DNA of 19,703 nt, from positions 1 to 19,703 of the forward strand of contig JALTUB010000122.1 in the NCBI GenBank assembly GCA_027047745.1, read 5' to 3'. Positions 7,883 through 16,297 of the stretch are shown piece after piece. Source of the stretch: Sulfurimonas sp. (lineage in GTDB: Bacteria; Campylobacterota; Campylobacteria; Campylobacterales; Sulfurimonadaceae). The notes beneath the pieces are model-generated. The model was not told where the DNA came from, did no database searches, and was given only the letters and a program-made list of their open reading frames with translations. The stretch's first letter is position 1; each line of letters opens with the position of its first letter. The position numbers were made by a program, and so were the translations under genes.

Positions 7883-7999
7883 TATAATAAACTTAGTAAA
7901 AGCAAAAAACTATTATGGTTTACCAAACTACACTTAAAGTTATAAATTCTTCAAATTGTAACATATATCATAAACTTTTAAAATAATAAACAGTATAAT
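7883..7999 (+). promoter_or_regulatory. gltBD promoter region with two candidate -10 boxes
   Basis: Two perfect TATAAT hexamers face gltB in the 259-bp divergent gap, at 7883-7888 (preceded by a T-run and TG) and at 7994-7999. The nearer one predicts a leader of about 85 nt and the farther one about 195 nt. I cannot tell which is used. No sigma-54-type GG/GC element was seen. The rest of the gap is AT-rich and non-coding apart from the repeats listed next. Confidence 0.45.
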
Positions 8000-8011
8000 A
8001 CAGCACCTATT

Positions 8012-8046
8012 GTCTAAATAGACTAAGTTAGATTAAAGTTAGCTTA
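8012..8046 (+). repeat. Inverted repeat plus tandem 11-bp repeats in the gltB leader
   Basis: A short inverted repeat (GTCTA-AA-TAGAC, 8012-8023) is followed by two adjacent 11-bp units, AAGTTAGATTA (8025-8035) and AAGTTAGCTTA (8036-8046), matching at 10 of 11 positions. The 11-bp period puts both units on the same DNA face, as in binding sites of OmpR/PhoB-type regulators. They fall just downstream of the nearer -10 box, where a bound protein could block transcription. The regulator is unknown and the assignment as an operator is inference. Confidence 0.35.
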
Positions 8047-8090
8047 AATATAGAAAAAACTTATATAAATTTTAAAATTTAGGAGCCAGT

Positions 8091-11000
8091 ATGGTTGAAT
8101 ATCATGATTTATTAAGATCATTTAAAGATAACTGTGGATTTGGACTTGTTGCAAATATTAAAAACAAGCCTTCACATAAGGTTTTAAATGATGCAGTTAC
8201 TGCGTTGGAGCGTATGATGCATCGTGGTGCTGTTGCAGCAGATGGAAAAACAGGTGATGGAAGTGGACTTCTTCTATCTATGCCTGAGTCGTTTATGCGT
8301 AAAGTTGCACAAAAAAGTGGTGTTGAACTACTTAAACAGTTTGCAGTTGCTTCTGTTTTCACAAAAGATGCGAAATTTTTAGATACACTTGAAAATATTT
8401 GTAACAATAATGACTTAAAAGTTGTACTTCGTCGTGAAGTTCCTATAGATGTAAATGCTCTTGGTGAACAAGCAATGGCATCACTGCCAATCATTACACA
8501 AATGTTTATCGTTCCAAACTCTATAATGGCTACAAATAGATTTGACGCCTTATTATATCTATCTCGTAAAGAGTGTGAACATGAGTTGGTAAATGAAAGA
8601 GATTTCTACATAGCTTCTATGAGTTCAAAAGTTCTTTCATATAAAGGGCTTGTTATGCCAACGCATATTAAAGAGTTTTATAAAGATTTTCAAGATAAAG
8701 ATTTTAAAATCTCTTTCTCACTTTTTCATCAAAGATTTTCAACAAATACACTTCCAGAGTGGCGTTTAGCTCAACCATTTCGTGCAGTAGCTCATAATGG
8801 AGAGATAAATTCTGTTGAGGGAAATCGTATCAATGTACAAATCAAATCAGAATCTATAAAGTCTGAAGTTTTTACTGATGAAGAGATACAAAGAATTTTA
8901 CCTATCTTACAACTAGACTCTTCAGATAGTGCATCAGCCGATAACTTTTTTGAATTTCTTATCGTAAATGGTATGGATTTCTTTAAAGCAGTTCGTGCAG
9001 TTATTCCATCAGCATGGCAAAATGCACCACATATGGATCCAGCACTTCGTGCATTTTATGAGTACCACTCAACAGTATTTGAAGCTTGGGATGGTCCAGC
9101 TGCATTTAGTGTTACAGATGGTCGATATATCGGTTGTGTACTAGATAGAAATGGTCTTCGCCCTTCAAAATATATCATTACTAATGATAATAATCTTTTA
9201 ATCGCTTCTGAGTATGGTGTTGTAGATATTGCAGAAGATGAGATAAAAGAGCGTGGTCGCCTGCAGTCTGGTGAAATGCTTGGACTTGACTTAAAATTTG
9301 GTAAAGTGCTTAAAAGCAAGCAAATAGATGAGTATTTAAAAGATTCAAATCCATATATGAAATGGCTTAATGAACACATGGTATATCTTCAAGAACATGT
9401 TGAAGAGCAATACACTTCATCTAAAGATATAGATGTAGAAGATATGATAAAGCGTCAAAGATATTTCAATATCACACAAGAGATTATTGAACAAGTTATT
9501 GAGCCTATGATGAAAGAGGGTAAAGAAGCTGTTGGAAGTATGGGTGACGATACTCCTTTGGCTGCTTTTTCAAATAAACAAAGAAATTTTTCTGATTATT
9601 TCAAACAAAAGTTTGCACAAGTAACAAACCCACCTATTGACCCGATTCGTGAAAAAGTTGTTATGAGTCTAAATACTGGTTTTGGTGAAGTTCATAATAT
9701 TTTAGATGAAATCCCAACTCATGCACAGCGTCTAAAATCAATAAGCCCTATCATTACAAGCGAAAAACTAAAAGTTCTTAAGAGTTTTGGCGATAAAAAA
9801 TCACCAAGATACCAAGCTTTTTATCATAACAATACATTCTCGACAACATATAAAACAGACTTAAAAGCTTCCCTAGATTCTTTAGTAGAAAAAGTTATAA
9901 ATTCTGTAAAAAATGAAGGTACTCGTGTAGCTATTTTAGATGATGCAGAGTTTTCTTCAGATATGAAAGTTATGCCAATGGCTATGGTTGTTGGTCGTCT
10001 AAATCAAGCCTTACTAAAAGAAAAAGTTCGTCATCTTGTTTCCATGATTTGTGTTACTGGCGAAGTTGTTGATTCTCACAGTGCTGCAGTTTTACTAGGT
10101 TATGGTGCATCTGCGATTTATCCTAATCTATTTTTTACAACTGTTGCTCATGAACTTCAAAAGTCAAAAGTATTAAACATAACTTGTGCAGAAGCTTTAA
10201 AATTAGTTCATGGTGCTATAAACGGTGGATTGCTAAAAATCATGTCTAAGATGGGTATAGCAACAATCGCTTCATATAGAAACTCTGGGCTATTTGATGT
10301 GATGGGATTAAGCAATGAAATTGCTAAAGATTGTTTTGAGAGTTCATACAATGTAATACCAGGTCTTAACTATGAAGATATTGATGAGAGATTATCAACT
10401 TATCATAAGGCTGCATTTAAAGATACAGGATTTAACAAAATCTTTCCTCTAAATATTGGTGGATACTATAAATTTTATAGTGGACAAGAGCATCATGATT
10501 TTGGTCCATCTGTTATTCATGCTATTCATGCTATGTCAAAAAGTGGTAAAAAAGAAGACTTTGATAAATATAAAGAGATTGTAAACAATCGTGGTCTTAA
10601 ATTTATCCGTGATTTCTTTGAGTTTGATTCAGCAAGAGATGCGATTGATATTTCTGAAGTTGAGCCTAAAGAAGTGATTTTTAAAAGATTTGCTTCGGCA
10701 GCTATGAGTTTGGGTTCAATATCTCCAGAAGCTCATGAAACTATCGCGATGGCTATGAATAGAATCGGTGGTCAATCAAACTCTGGTGAAGGTGGAGAGG
10801 ATAAAGCTCGTTTTGGTACAGACAGAGTTTCTAAGATAAAACAAGTTGCATCAGGTCGTTTTGGTGTTACTCCAGCTTATCTTCGTTCAGCAGAGGAGAT
10901 TCAGATAAAAGTTGCACAAGGTGCAAAACCAGGTGAGGGTGGACAACTTCCAGGACATAAGGTTACTCCACTTATAGGAAAACTTCGTCATACAGTTCCA

Positions 11001-12530
11001 GGTGTTACACTTATTTCACCACCTCCTCATCATGATATTTACTCTATTGAAGATTTGGCACAACTTATCTTTGATATGAAACAAGTAAATCCTAAAGCTA
11101 GAGTAGCAGTTAAACTTGTTTCAACTGTTGGTGTTGGAACAATTGCAGCAGGTGTTGCAAAAGCTTATGCTGATAAAATCATCATCTCTGGTGGTGATGG
11201 TGGAACAGGTGCTGCTCCACTTACTTCGATAAAATTTGCAGGTAATCCATGGGAGATTGGACTCTCAGAAGCTCATAATGCTCTTAAAGCAAATAATCTT
11301 AGAGGTCTTGTTGAATTACAGACTGATGGTGGACTTAAAACTGGTATTGATGTTGTAAAAGCTGCACTTATTGGTGCTGAATCTTTTGCTTTTGGTACAG
11401 GTGTTTTAACTATCGTTGGATGTAAAATGCTTCGTATCTGTCATGTAAATAAATGTTCTGTTGGGATTGCAACTCAAAATGAAAAACTCCGTGAAGAGTT
11501 CTTTAAAGGGCATGTTGATCAAGTTGTAAACTTTTTTACTCTTTTAGCAGAAGATGTTCGTTCTATCATGGCAACACTTGGGTATAGAACTATGGAAGAG
11601 ATGATAGGTCAAGTAAGCAGACTTAAAGTAAAAGATGATGCTTTTGCTAAAAAGTTTGATTTTTCAAATATCTTATATGAAGGAAAAGGTGTAAATACTC
11701 ATCAACAACAATTCAATCCTACATTTGATGATAATAGTTTTGAAAAAGATGTACTTAAAGAAGCATACACTGCTATCAAACATCCTGATGTTCCTATTCG
11801 TATTAAGCGTGAAATCCAAAATATTCATAGAAGTTTTGGTGCTTTAACAAGTGGTGAGATTGCACAATATTATGGTGATGCAGGACTTAAGTCTGATACT
11901 ATTACCATGAACTTAACAGGTGTAGCAGGTCAAGCTCTTGGTGCATTTTTGATAAATGGTGTGTCTATTTACTTAGATGGTGTTGCAAATGATTATATTG
12001 CTAAAGGTATGCATGGTGGTAAGATAGTAATCACATCTAAAAACGAAGGTGAAAGTTTCTCTGCTGGTGGTAACACTTGTCTTTATGGTGCAACAGGTGG
12101 TAAACTATACATTTCTGGAAGCGTTGGCGAAAGATTTGGTGTTCGTAACTCTGGTGCATTGGCGATTGTAGAAGGTACTGGAGATAATGCTTGTGAGTAT
12201 ATGACAGGTGGTATCATAGTGATACTTGGTCGTACAGGTATCAACTTTGGTGCTGGTATGACAGGTGGTATCTCTTTTGTTTATGATACTGATCATACAT
12301 TTATAGAAAATGTAAATCATGAACTGGTAGAAGCTGTAAGAATTGACACTGATGAGGGTGATGAAGCTAGACACTACCTAAAACGATTGTTAAAAGATTA
12401 TTTGGTTGAGACAAGTAGTGAAAAAGCAAAAGATTTACTTGAAAACTTTAGAGTTGAAGTAAGAAACTTTTGGCTTGTAAAACCTAAAAATTTAACAAAA
12501 TTACCATTGAATGTAGAGAAAGGAGACTAA
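8091..12530 (+). CDS. gltB: Glutamate synthase (NADPH) large subunit
   Basis: At 1479 residues this matches the usual alpha-subunit length. It has a short propeptide ending before the catalytic cysteine C15 (DNCGFGL) of the class-II glutamine amidotransferase domain (about 15-430), a central domain, then the FMN-binding synthase barrel with GGQSNSGEGG, PGEGGQLPGHKV and SGGDGGTGA. The 3Fe-4S ligands are C1111, C1117 and C1122 (CX5CX4C). A GXGXG beta-helix domain follows (about 1240-1450). The enzyme moves ammonia from glutamine through an internal tunnel onto 2-oxoglutarate, giving two glutamates, with electrons from the GltD subunit. AGGAG at 8081-8085 fixes the start. It is separated from gltD by 1 nt. 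Nothing appears broken or missing. Confidence 0.98.
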   Translation: MVEYHDLLRSFKDNCGFGLVANIKNKPSHKVLNDAVTALERMMHRGAVAADGKTGDGSGLLLSMPESFMRKVAQKSGVELLKQFAVASVFTKDAKFLDTLENICNNNDLKVVLRREVPIDVNALGEQAMASLPIITQMFIVPNSIMATNRFDALLYLSRKECEHELVNERDFYIASMSSKVLSYKGLVMPTHIKEFYKDFQDKDFKISFSLFHQRFSTNTLPEWRLAQPFRAVAHNGEINSVEGNRINVQIKSESIKSEVFTDEEIQRILPILQLDSSDSASADNFFEFLIVNGMDFFKAVRAVIPSAWQNAPHMDPALRAFYEYHSTVFEAWDGPAAFSVTDGRYIGCVLDRNGLRPSKYIITNDNNLLIASEYGVVDIAEDEIKERGRLQSGEMLGLDLKFGKVLKSKQIDEYLKDSNPYMKWLNEHMVYLQEHVEEQYTSSKDIDVEDMIKRQRYFNITQEIIEQVIEPMMKEGKEAVGSMGDDTPLAAFSNKQRNFSDYFKQKFAQVTNPPIDPIREKVVMSLNTGFGEVHNILDEIPTHAQRLKSISPIITSEKLKVLKSFGDKKSPRYQAFYHNNTFSTTYKTDLKASLDSLVEKVINSVKNEGTRVAILDDAEFSSDMKVMPMAMVVGRLNQALLKEKVRHLVSMICVTGEVVDSHSAAVLLGYGASAIYPNLFFTTVAHELQKSKVLNITCAEALKLVHGAINGGLLKIMSKMGIATIASYRNSGLFDVMGLSNEIAKDCFESSYNVIPGLNYEDIDERLSTYHKAAFKDTGFNKIFPLNIGGYYKFYSGQEHHDFGPSVIHAIHAMSKSGKKEDFDKYKEIVNNRGLKFIRDFFEFDSARDAIDISEVEPKEVIFKRFASAAMSLGSISPEAHETIAMAMNRIGGQSNSGEGGEDKARFGTDRVSKIKQVASGRFGVTPAYLRSAEEIQIKVAQGAKPGEGGQLPGHKVTPLIGKLRHTVPGVTLISPPPHHDIYSIEDLAQLIFDMKQVNPKARVAVKLVSTVGVGTIAAGVAKAYADKIIISGGDGGTGAAPLTSIKFAGNPWEIGLSEAHNALKANNLRGLVELQTDGGLKTGIDVVKAALIGAESFAFGTGVLTIVGCKMLRICHVNKCSVGIATQNEKLREEFFKGHVDQVVNFFTLLAEDVRSIMATLGYRTMEEMIGQVSRLKVKDDAFAKKFDFSNILYEGKGVNTHQQQFNPTFDDNSFEKDVLKEAYTAIKHPDVPIRIKREIQNIHRSFGALTSGEIAQYYGDAGLKSDTITMNLTGVAGQALGAFLINGVSIYLDGVANDYIAKGMHGGKIVITSKNEGESFSAGGNTCLYGATGGKLYISGSVGERFGVRNSGALAIVEGTGDNACEYMTGGIIVILGRTGINFGAGMTGGISFVYDTDHTFIENVNHELVEAVRIDTDEGDEARHYLKRLLKDYLVETSSEKAKDLLENFRVEVRNFWLVKPKNLTKLPLNVEKGD

Positions 12531-12531
12531 T

Positions 12532-13917
12532 ATGAGAGAATATTTAACAACTGAGCGAATAGACCCCCAAAAAAGATTAGTCGTAGAACGAGTAAAAGAT
12601 TTTGGTGAGATATATGAAGTTTTTGAGTCTGATGATGCCTCAACACAAAGTGAAAGATGTATTCAGTGTGGAGACCCATTTTGTTTAAACAAATGCCCAC
12701 TGCATAACTATATTCCTCAATGGTTGAAGTCTGTAAGTGAAAAAGATTTGGAATTTGCTTTTAAACTCTCAAATGAGCCTTCTCCATTTCCTGAAGTAAT
12801 GGGAAGAATATGCCCTCATGACAAACTGTGTGAAGGTGATTGTACTTTAAATGATGGTCATGGTGCTATTACTATTGGTTCTGTTGAAACACATATCACT
12901 GAAGCTGGATTTAAAGCTGGGTATAAACCAGAGTTTCCTGGAATCACAACAGATAAAAAAGTTGCAGTTATAGGAAGTGGACCTGCTGGACTCTCTGTTG
13001 CAACTTATTTATTGCGTTCTGGTATATCTGTAACAATGTATGAAACAGCAGATAGGGCAGGTGGACTTTTGACTTATGGTATCCCAAGCTTTAAGTTAGA
13101 TAAACATATTGTTGAGAGAAGAGTTGATTTACTTGTTGAAGCTGGTTTAAAACTGGTTTTAAATTGTGAAGTAGGCAGAGATATAGAATTTGAAGAGATA
13201 GAAAAAACGCATGATGCTATATTTATAGGTGTTGGAGCGACTAAAGGTAAGAGTGCATCATTGGCTGGAGAGTCTGCACCAAATGTTCATATAGCAATGG
13301 ACTACTTGACAAATATACAAAGAAAAAATTTCAAAATTGACTATGATAAACAGTATGATTTTAAAGATCTAAATGTTGTTGTTATCGGTGGTGGTGATAC
13401 TGCTATGGACTGTGTTAGAACTGCTAAACGAGAGGGTGCAAAGTCAGTAACATGTTTATATCGTCGTGATGAGATTAATATGCCAGGTAGTAAAAAAGAG
13501 TTTAGAAATGCCATGGAAGAGGGCATTGATTTTACATTTTTAGCATCTCCAAAAGAGATTATTTTAGATGAAAATGGAAATGCAATTGCTATTGAAATCG
13601 TTAAAACAACTTTAGGTGTTAAAGATGAAAGTGGACGCCAGAGAATGGAAGAAGTTAAAGGCAGTCAAAGTAGAGTAAATGCAGATATTGTTATAATGTC
13701 ACTTGGGTTTGATCCAGTTGTTCCATCTTTTCTAGCAGAAAATGGAATCGAGACAAATGCATGGGGTGGGATTATTATAGATAAAGAGACATACGAAACT
13801 ACAACTGCTGGTATATATGCTGGTGGTGATTGTTTCCGTGGTGCAGACCTTGTTGTAACTGCTGCCCTTGATGGTAGAGAAGCTGCAAGAAGTATTGTTG
13901 ACTCTTTGTTAAAATAA
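12532..13917 (+). CDS. gltD: Glutamate synthase small subunit (FAD, NADPH, Fe-S)
   Basis: The 461-residue beta subunit passes electrons from NADPH via FAD and 4Fe-4S clusters to GltB. The N-terminal ferredoxin-like region has C43, C46, C51 and C55 (CIQCGDPFCLNKCP) and a second set C94, C100 and C104 (GRICPHDKLCEGDC). The FAD Rossmann motif is IGSGPAG (147-153), and the second nucleotide-binding motif IGGGDTAMDC (285-294) is expected to hold NADPH. The C-terminal GGDCFRGADLVVTA segment contacts FAD in this family. It is co-transcribed with gltB: the gap is 1 nt and the ribosome site AGGAG (12521-12525) lies inside the end of gltB. A strong terminator follows. Related small-subunit-like oxidoreductases exist, but the neighbour makes GltD clear. 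Confidence 0.97.
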   Translation: MREYLTTERIDPQKRLVVERVKDFGEIYEVFESDDASTQSERCIQCGDPFCLNKCPLHNYIPQWLKSVSEKDLEFAFKLSNEPSPFPEVMGRICPHDKLCEGDCTLNDGHGAITIGSVETHITEAGFKAGYKPEFPGITTDKKVAVIGSGPAGLSVATYLLRSGISVTMYETADRAGGLLTYGIPSFKLDKHIVERRVDLLVEAGLKLVLNCEVGRDIEFEEIEKTHDAIFIGVGATKGKSASLAGESAPNVHIAMDYLTNIQRKNFKIDYDKQYDFKDLNVVVIGGGDTAMDCVRTAKREGAKSVTCLYRRDEINMPGSKKEFRNAMEEGIDFTFLASPKEIILDENGNAIAIEIVKTTLGVKDESGRQRMEEVKGSQSRVNADIVIMSLGFDPVVPSFLAENGIETNAWGGIIIDKETYETTTAGIYAGGDCFRGADLVVTAALDGREAARSIVDSLLK

Positions 13918-13925
13918 TTACATAT

Positions 13926-13954
13926 AAAACTACTCATATTTTTGAGTAGTTTTT
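13926..13954 (+). terminator. Intrinsic terminator of gltBD
   Basis: An 11-bp perfect stem (AAAACTACTCA / TGAGTAGTTTT) with a 6-nt loop runs directly into a T-tract ending at 13954. It lies 8 nt after the gltD stop codon and separates gltBD from the accD operon. Confidence 0.85.
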
Positions 13955-14016
13955 ATAAGATACTTACAATTTTCTTCAATAGTTTTACAAAAATTCCTTA
14001 AAATTAATACATTTTT

Positions 14017-14025
14017 TGATATAAT
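14017..14025 (+). promoter_or_regulatory. Extended -10 promoter of the accD operon
   Basis: TGATATAAT is a full extended -10 element (TGnTATAAT), 31 nt upstream of the accD GTG start and directly after a T-run. The predicted leader is about 25 nt and includes AAGGAA. This is the only obvious promoter for the seven-gene run that follows. Confidence 0.6.
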
Positions 14026-14056
14026 CATTCTTAATTATATATTCAAGGAAATCTTT

Positions 14057-14899
14057 GTGAACTTAATCAATCTTTTCACTAAAACTTTTGACAATAAACA
14101 GCCAACTAAGGCAGAAGCATCATCTCATTGGATAAAATGTAAATCATGCAACTCTCTCATGTATCACAAAGAGGTAGAGAACCAAAGTTATGTATGCCCA
14201 AAATGTGGCTATCATCTTCGTATTGGTGTTAAAGAGAGATTAGAACTTTTAACAGATGAAAATTCATTTGTAGAGTTTGACGCAAATCTAATCCCTGTTG
14301 ATCCTATTAAATTTTCTGATAAAAAAACATACAAAAAGAGAATTGAAGAGGGATTTGCTAAGACAGGAAGAAAGTCTTCAGTTGTTAGTGGTTCATGTAC
14401 TATGAATGGTGTCCCTACTCAACTTGTGATTTTTGATTTTGCTTTTATGGGTGGTTCTCTTGGATCTGTTGAGGGTGAAAAAATTGTTCGTGCAGTTGAT
14501 AGAGCTATTAAAAACAGAGAAGGTCTAATCATCTTAAGTGCTTCAGGTGGAGCTAGAATGCAAGAATCAACATTTTCACTTCTTCAGATGAGTAAAACAT
14601 CAGCAGCTCTTGCAAAATTATCGAACAACAAATTACCTTTTATATCAGTTTTAACTGACCCTACTATGGGTGGTTCAAGTGCATCTTTTTCAAACCTCGG
14701 TGATATTATTATCGCAGAGCCAGGTGCTTTAGTTGGTTTTGCTGGTCAGCGTGTTATTGAGCAAACTATTGGTTCTGAGCTTCCAGATGGATTTCAAAGA
14801 GCAGAGTTTTTGCTAGAGCATGGTTCTATTGACATGATTGTTAACAGAAATGAGTTAAAGAAAACTTTAGCTGACCTTTTAACTCTTTTTAAAGCTTAG
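14057..14899 (+). CDS. accD: Acetyl-CoA carboxylase carboxyltransferase subunit beta
   Basis: This 280-residue subunit, together with AccA, transfers the carboxyl group from biotin carboxyl carrier protein to acetyl-CoA, giving malonyl-CoA, the first committed step of fatty-acid synthesis. The N-terminal zinc ribbon has C28, C31, C47 and C50 (CKSCNSL ... CPKCGYH). The crotonase-fold core shows FAFMGGSLGSVEGEK, SASGGARMQES and DPTMGGSSASF, typical of AccD, followed by GFAGQRVIEQTI. The start is a GTG with AAGGAA at 14045-14050, 6 nt upstream; no ATG is in a better place. It leads a tight seven-gene run, with the next start 1 nt after its stop. Confidence 0.97.
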   Translation: MNLINLFTKTFDNKQPTKAEASSHWIKCKSCNSLMYHKEVENQSYVCPKCGYHLRIGVKERLELLTDENSFVEFDANLIPVDPIKFSDKKTYKKRIEEGFAKTGRKSSVVSGSCTMNGVPTQLVIFDFAFMGGSLGSVEGEKIVRAVDRAIKNREGLIILSASGGARMQESTFSLLQMSKTSAALAKLSNNKLPFISVLTDPTMGGSSASFSNLGDIIIAEPGALVGFAGQRVIEQTIGSELPDGFQRAEFLLEHGSIDMIVNRNELKKTLADLLTLFKA

Positions 14900-14900
14900 C

Positions 14901-15464
14901 ATGAGATTGTATGCACTATGTGATCAAGATATGCTTGATAACAAGGGTGTATCATTGAAATCATTTTTAGAGATTGCAAAAACTAAAAATGCAGAGATAT
15001 TGCAATATAGAAACAAAAATGCTGATATTGCTTTTATCAAACAACAACTTATATATATTAGAAAGCATTATAATGGCTTTTTAATAGTCAATGATACTTA
15101 TGAACTTATAGAATTTTGCGATGGTGTTCATCTAGGTCAAGAAGATTTAAGAGCTATAGATGAAGATATATATAAAGCTGTAAAAATAGTGCGAAGTGTA
15201 ATAAAAGAAGATAAATTACTTGGCATATCAACCCACAGTGAAGAAGAAGTTATTCAGGCTAACGAGATGGATTTAAACTATATAGGTCTTGGTGCATATA
15301 GAGAAACTAGCACAAAAGATGATGTTAGTGTTGTTCTAGGCGATTCTATTGAAAAAATAGCATCTAAAAGTAAACATCCAGTAGCTGCTATAGGTGGTGT
15401 AAGATTTGATGATAAATTTAACCATATAACTTACCATGTTATTGGTAGTGCAATGGTCGCATAA
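14901..15464 (+). CDS. ThiE-like (thiamine phosphate synthase / TenI superfamily) protein
   Basis: This 187-residue TIM-barrel protein keeps most signatures of thiamine phosphate synthase: QYRNK (35-39, standing for QLR.K), VNDTYEL (N64, D65), DGVHLGQED (74-82), GISTHS (S110, H112), YIGLGAY...TSTKD (K139) and AIGGV (163-167). The enzyme joins the pyrimidine and thiazole phosphates to make thiamine phosphate. Two things differ from canonical ThiE: the usual GP after the fifth strand is GA here, and the C-terminus is short, ending at GSAMVA, so the protein is about 20 residues shorter than most. It could be a true ThiE, a TenI-like thiazole tautomerase or a repurposed paralogue. It follows accD by 1 nt and precedes rlmH by 2 nt, with no visible Shine-Dalgarno of its own, so it is probably translationally coupled. 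Confidence 0.8.
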   Translation: MRLYALCDQDMLDNKGVSLKSFLEIAKTKNAEILQYRNKNADIAFIKQQLIYIRKHYNGFLIVNDTYELIEFCDGVHLGQEDLRAIDEDIYKAVKIVRSVIKEDKLLGISTHSEEEVIQANEMDLNYIGLGAYRETSTKDDVSVVLGDSIEKIASKSKHPVAAIGGVRFDDKFNHITYHVIGSAMVA

Positions 15465-15466
15465 TC

Positions 15467-15925
15467 ATGAATATAGATATTGTTTCAATCGCAAAAAAAG
15501 AGAAGAGTATTTACGACCCTTTGTATAAAGAATTAGAAAAAATGATAAGTCGCTTTGCAAAAGTAACAGATATAGAGCTTTTTCCAAAAGATGTAGCGAA
15601 ATCACACACTATTTCTCCAGTAGCCTCACAACAGGCTTATTCAAGGGCTTTAAAACCATATACCGAGAAGTCTTTTAGTGTTATTTTGCATCCTGATGGA
15701 AAAATAATCGATAGTTTTGAATTTAGTAAGCTATTAAATGATAAAATGTCTGTGAAATTTTTATTGGGTGGAGCGTATGGTTTCGAGGATAGCTTTTTAA
15801 AAGAGAGTGATGTTGTGATAAGTCTAGGTAAATTAACTATGAGCCATAAAATTGCAAAAGTTGTTTTACTAGAACAAATTTACAGAGGTTTTTCAATATT
15901 GAGTAACCACCCATATCATAAGTGA
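15467..15925 (+). CDS. rlmH: 23S rRNA pseudouridine-1915 N3-methyltransferase RlmH
   Basis: This 152-residue SPOUT-family enzyme methylates pseudouridine 1915 in helix 69 of 23S rRNA in assembled 70S ribosomes, using S-adenosylmethionine. Length and motifs fit: an N-terminal strand MNIDIVSIAKKEK, the SAM-pocket loop LLGGAYGF (99-106), SLGKLTMSH (119-127), LLEQIYRGFSI (134-144) and the terminal HPYHK that reaches the substrate. The family's usual 'LDERGK..SSE.FA' segment reads as LHPDGKIIDSFEF, a modest divergence. It lies between the ThiE-like gene (2 nt gap) and the DksA-like gene (10 nt gap). No clear Shine-Dalgarno precedes it, so coupling to the upstream gene is likely. Confidence 0.93.
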   Translation: MNIDIVSIAKKEKSIYDPLYKELEKMISRFAKVTDIELFPKDVAKSHTISPVASQQAYSRALKPYTEKSFSVILHPDGKIIDSFEFSKLLNDKMSVKFLLGGAYGFEDSFLKESDVVISLGKLTMSHKIAKVVLLEQIYRGFSILSNHPYHK

Positions 15926-15935
15926 AGGAAAAAGA

Positions 15936-16286
15936 TTGCAAGATAGTGAAACAAGCTACTTTAAAGAGATTTTAGAGAGCCGTAAAGATCAGATAAATAA
16001 AAATATTAACGGCGTTAATAGTGAACTAGCTGAGCTTAATGCTTTAGAGTTAAATGATGAAGGTGATCATGCTTCAGTTAATAATAACTCTATGGTTGAG
16101 AGTGCTATAGTACAACAACAGGCTAAAGAGCTAAGAGAAATAGATGTTACTCTTGGAAAAATATCGTCTGGCAATTATGGTATTTGTGAAATGTGTGAAG
16201 ACAATATTGGTTTTCAAAGACTGAAAGTTAAGCCTCATGCAATCTATTGTATAGATTGTAGAGAAATAGTAGAAAAATCTAAGTAA
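15936..16286 (+). CDS. DksA/TraR-family zinc-finger transcription regulator
   Basis: This 116-residue protein has an N-terminal coiled coil (about 8-75) and a C4 zinc finger: CEMC (84-87) and CIDC (105-108), spaced CX2C-X17-CX2C. The coiled-coil tip carries D41-x-x-D44-x-A46, the same pattern as the DxxDxA residues E. coli DksA uses to act on RNA polymerase through its secondary channel with ppGpp. It is shorter than E. coli DksA (151 residues) but full-length for DksA-like proteins of this group. The start is a TTG with AAGGA at 15925-15929, 6 nt upstream. The first internal ATG (residue 53) would cut away the coiled coil, so the TTG is well supported. It probably adjusts rRNA and amino-acid promoters in the stringent response. 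Confidence 0.9.
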   Translation: MQDSETSYFKEILESRKDQINKNINGVNSELAELNALELNDEGDHASVNNNSMVESAIVQQQAKELREIDVTLGKISSGNYGICEMCEDNIGFQRLKVKPHAIYCIDCREIVEKSK

Positions 16287-16297
16287 GGAATTTAATT

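Noticed and set aside
12105..12374. Minus-strand open frame inside gltB
   Set aside because: It is fully covered by the conserved GltB beta-helix domain and its composition (many Thr, Ser, Ile, Tyr) is typical of antisense reading.
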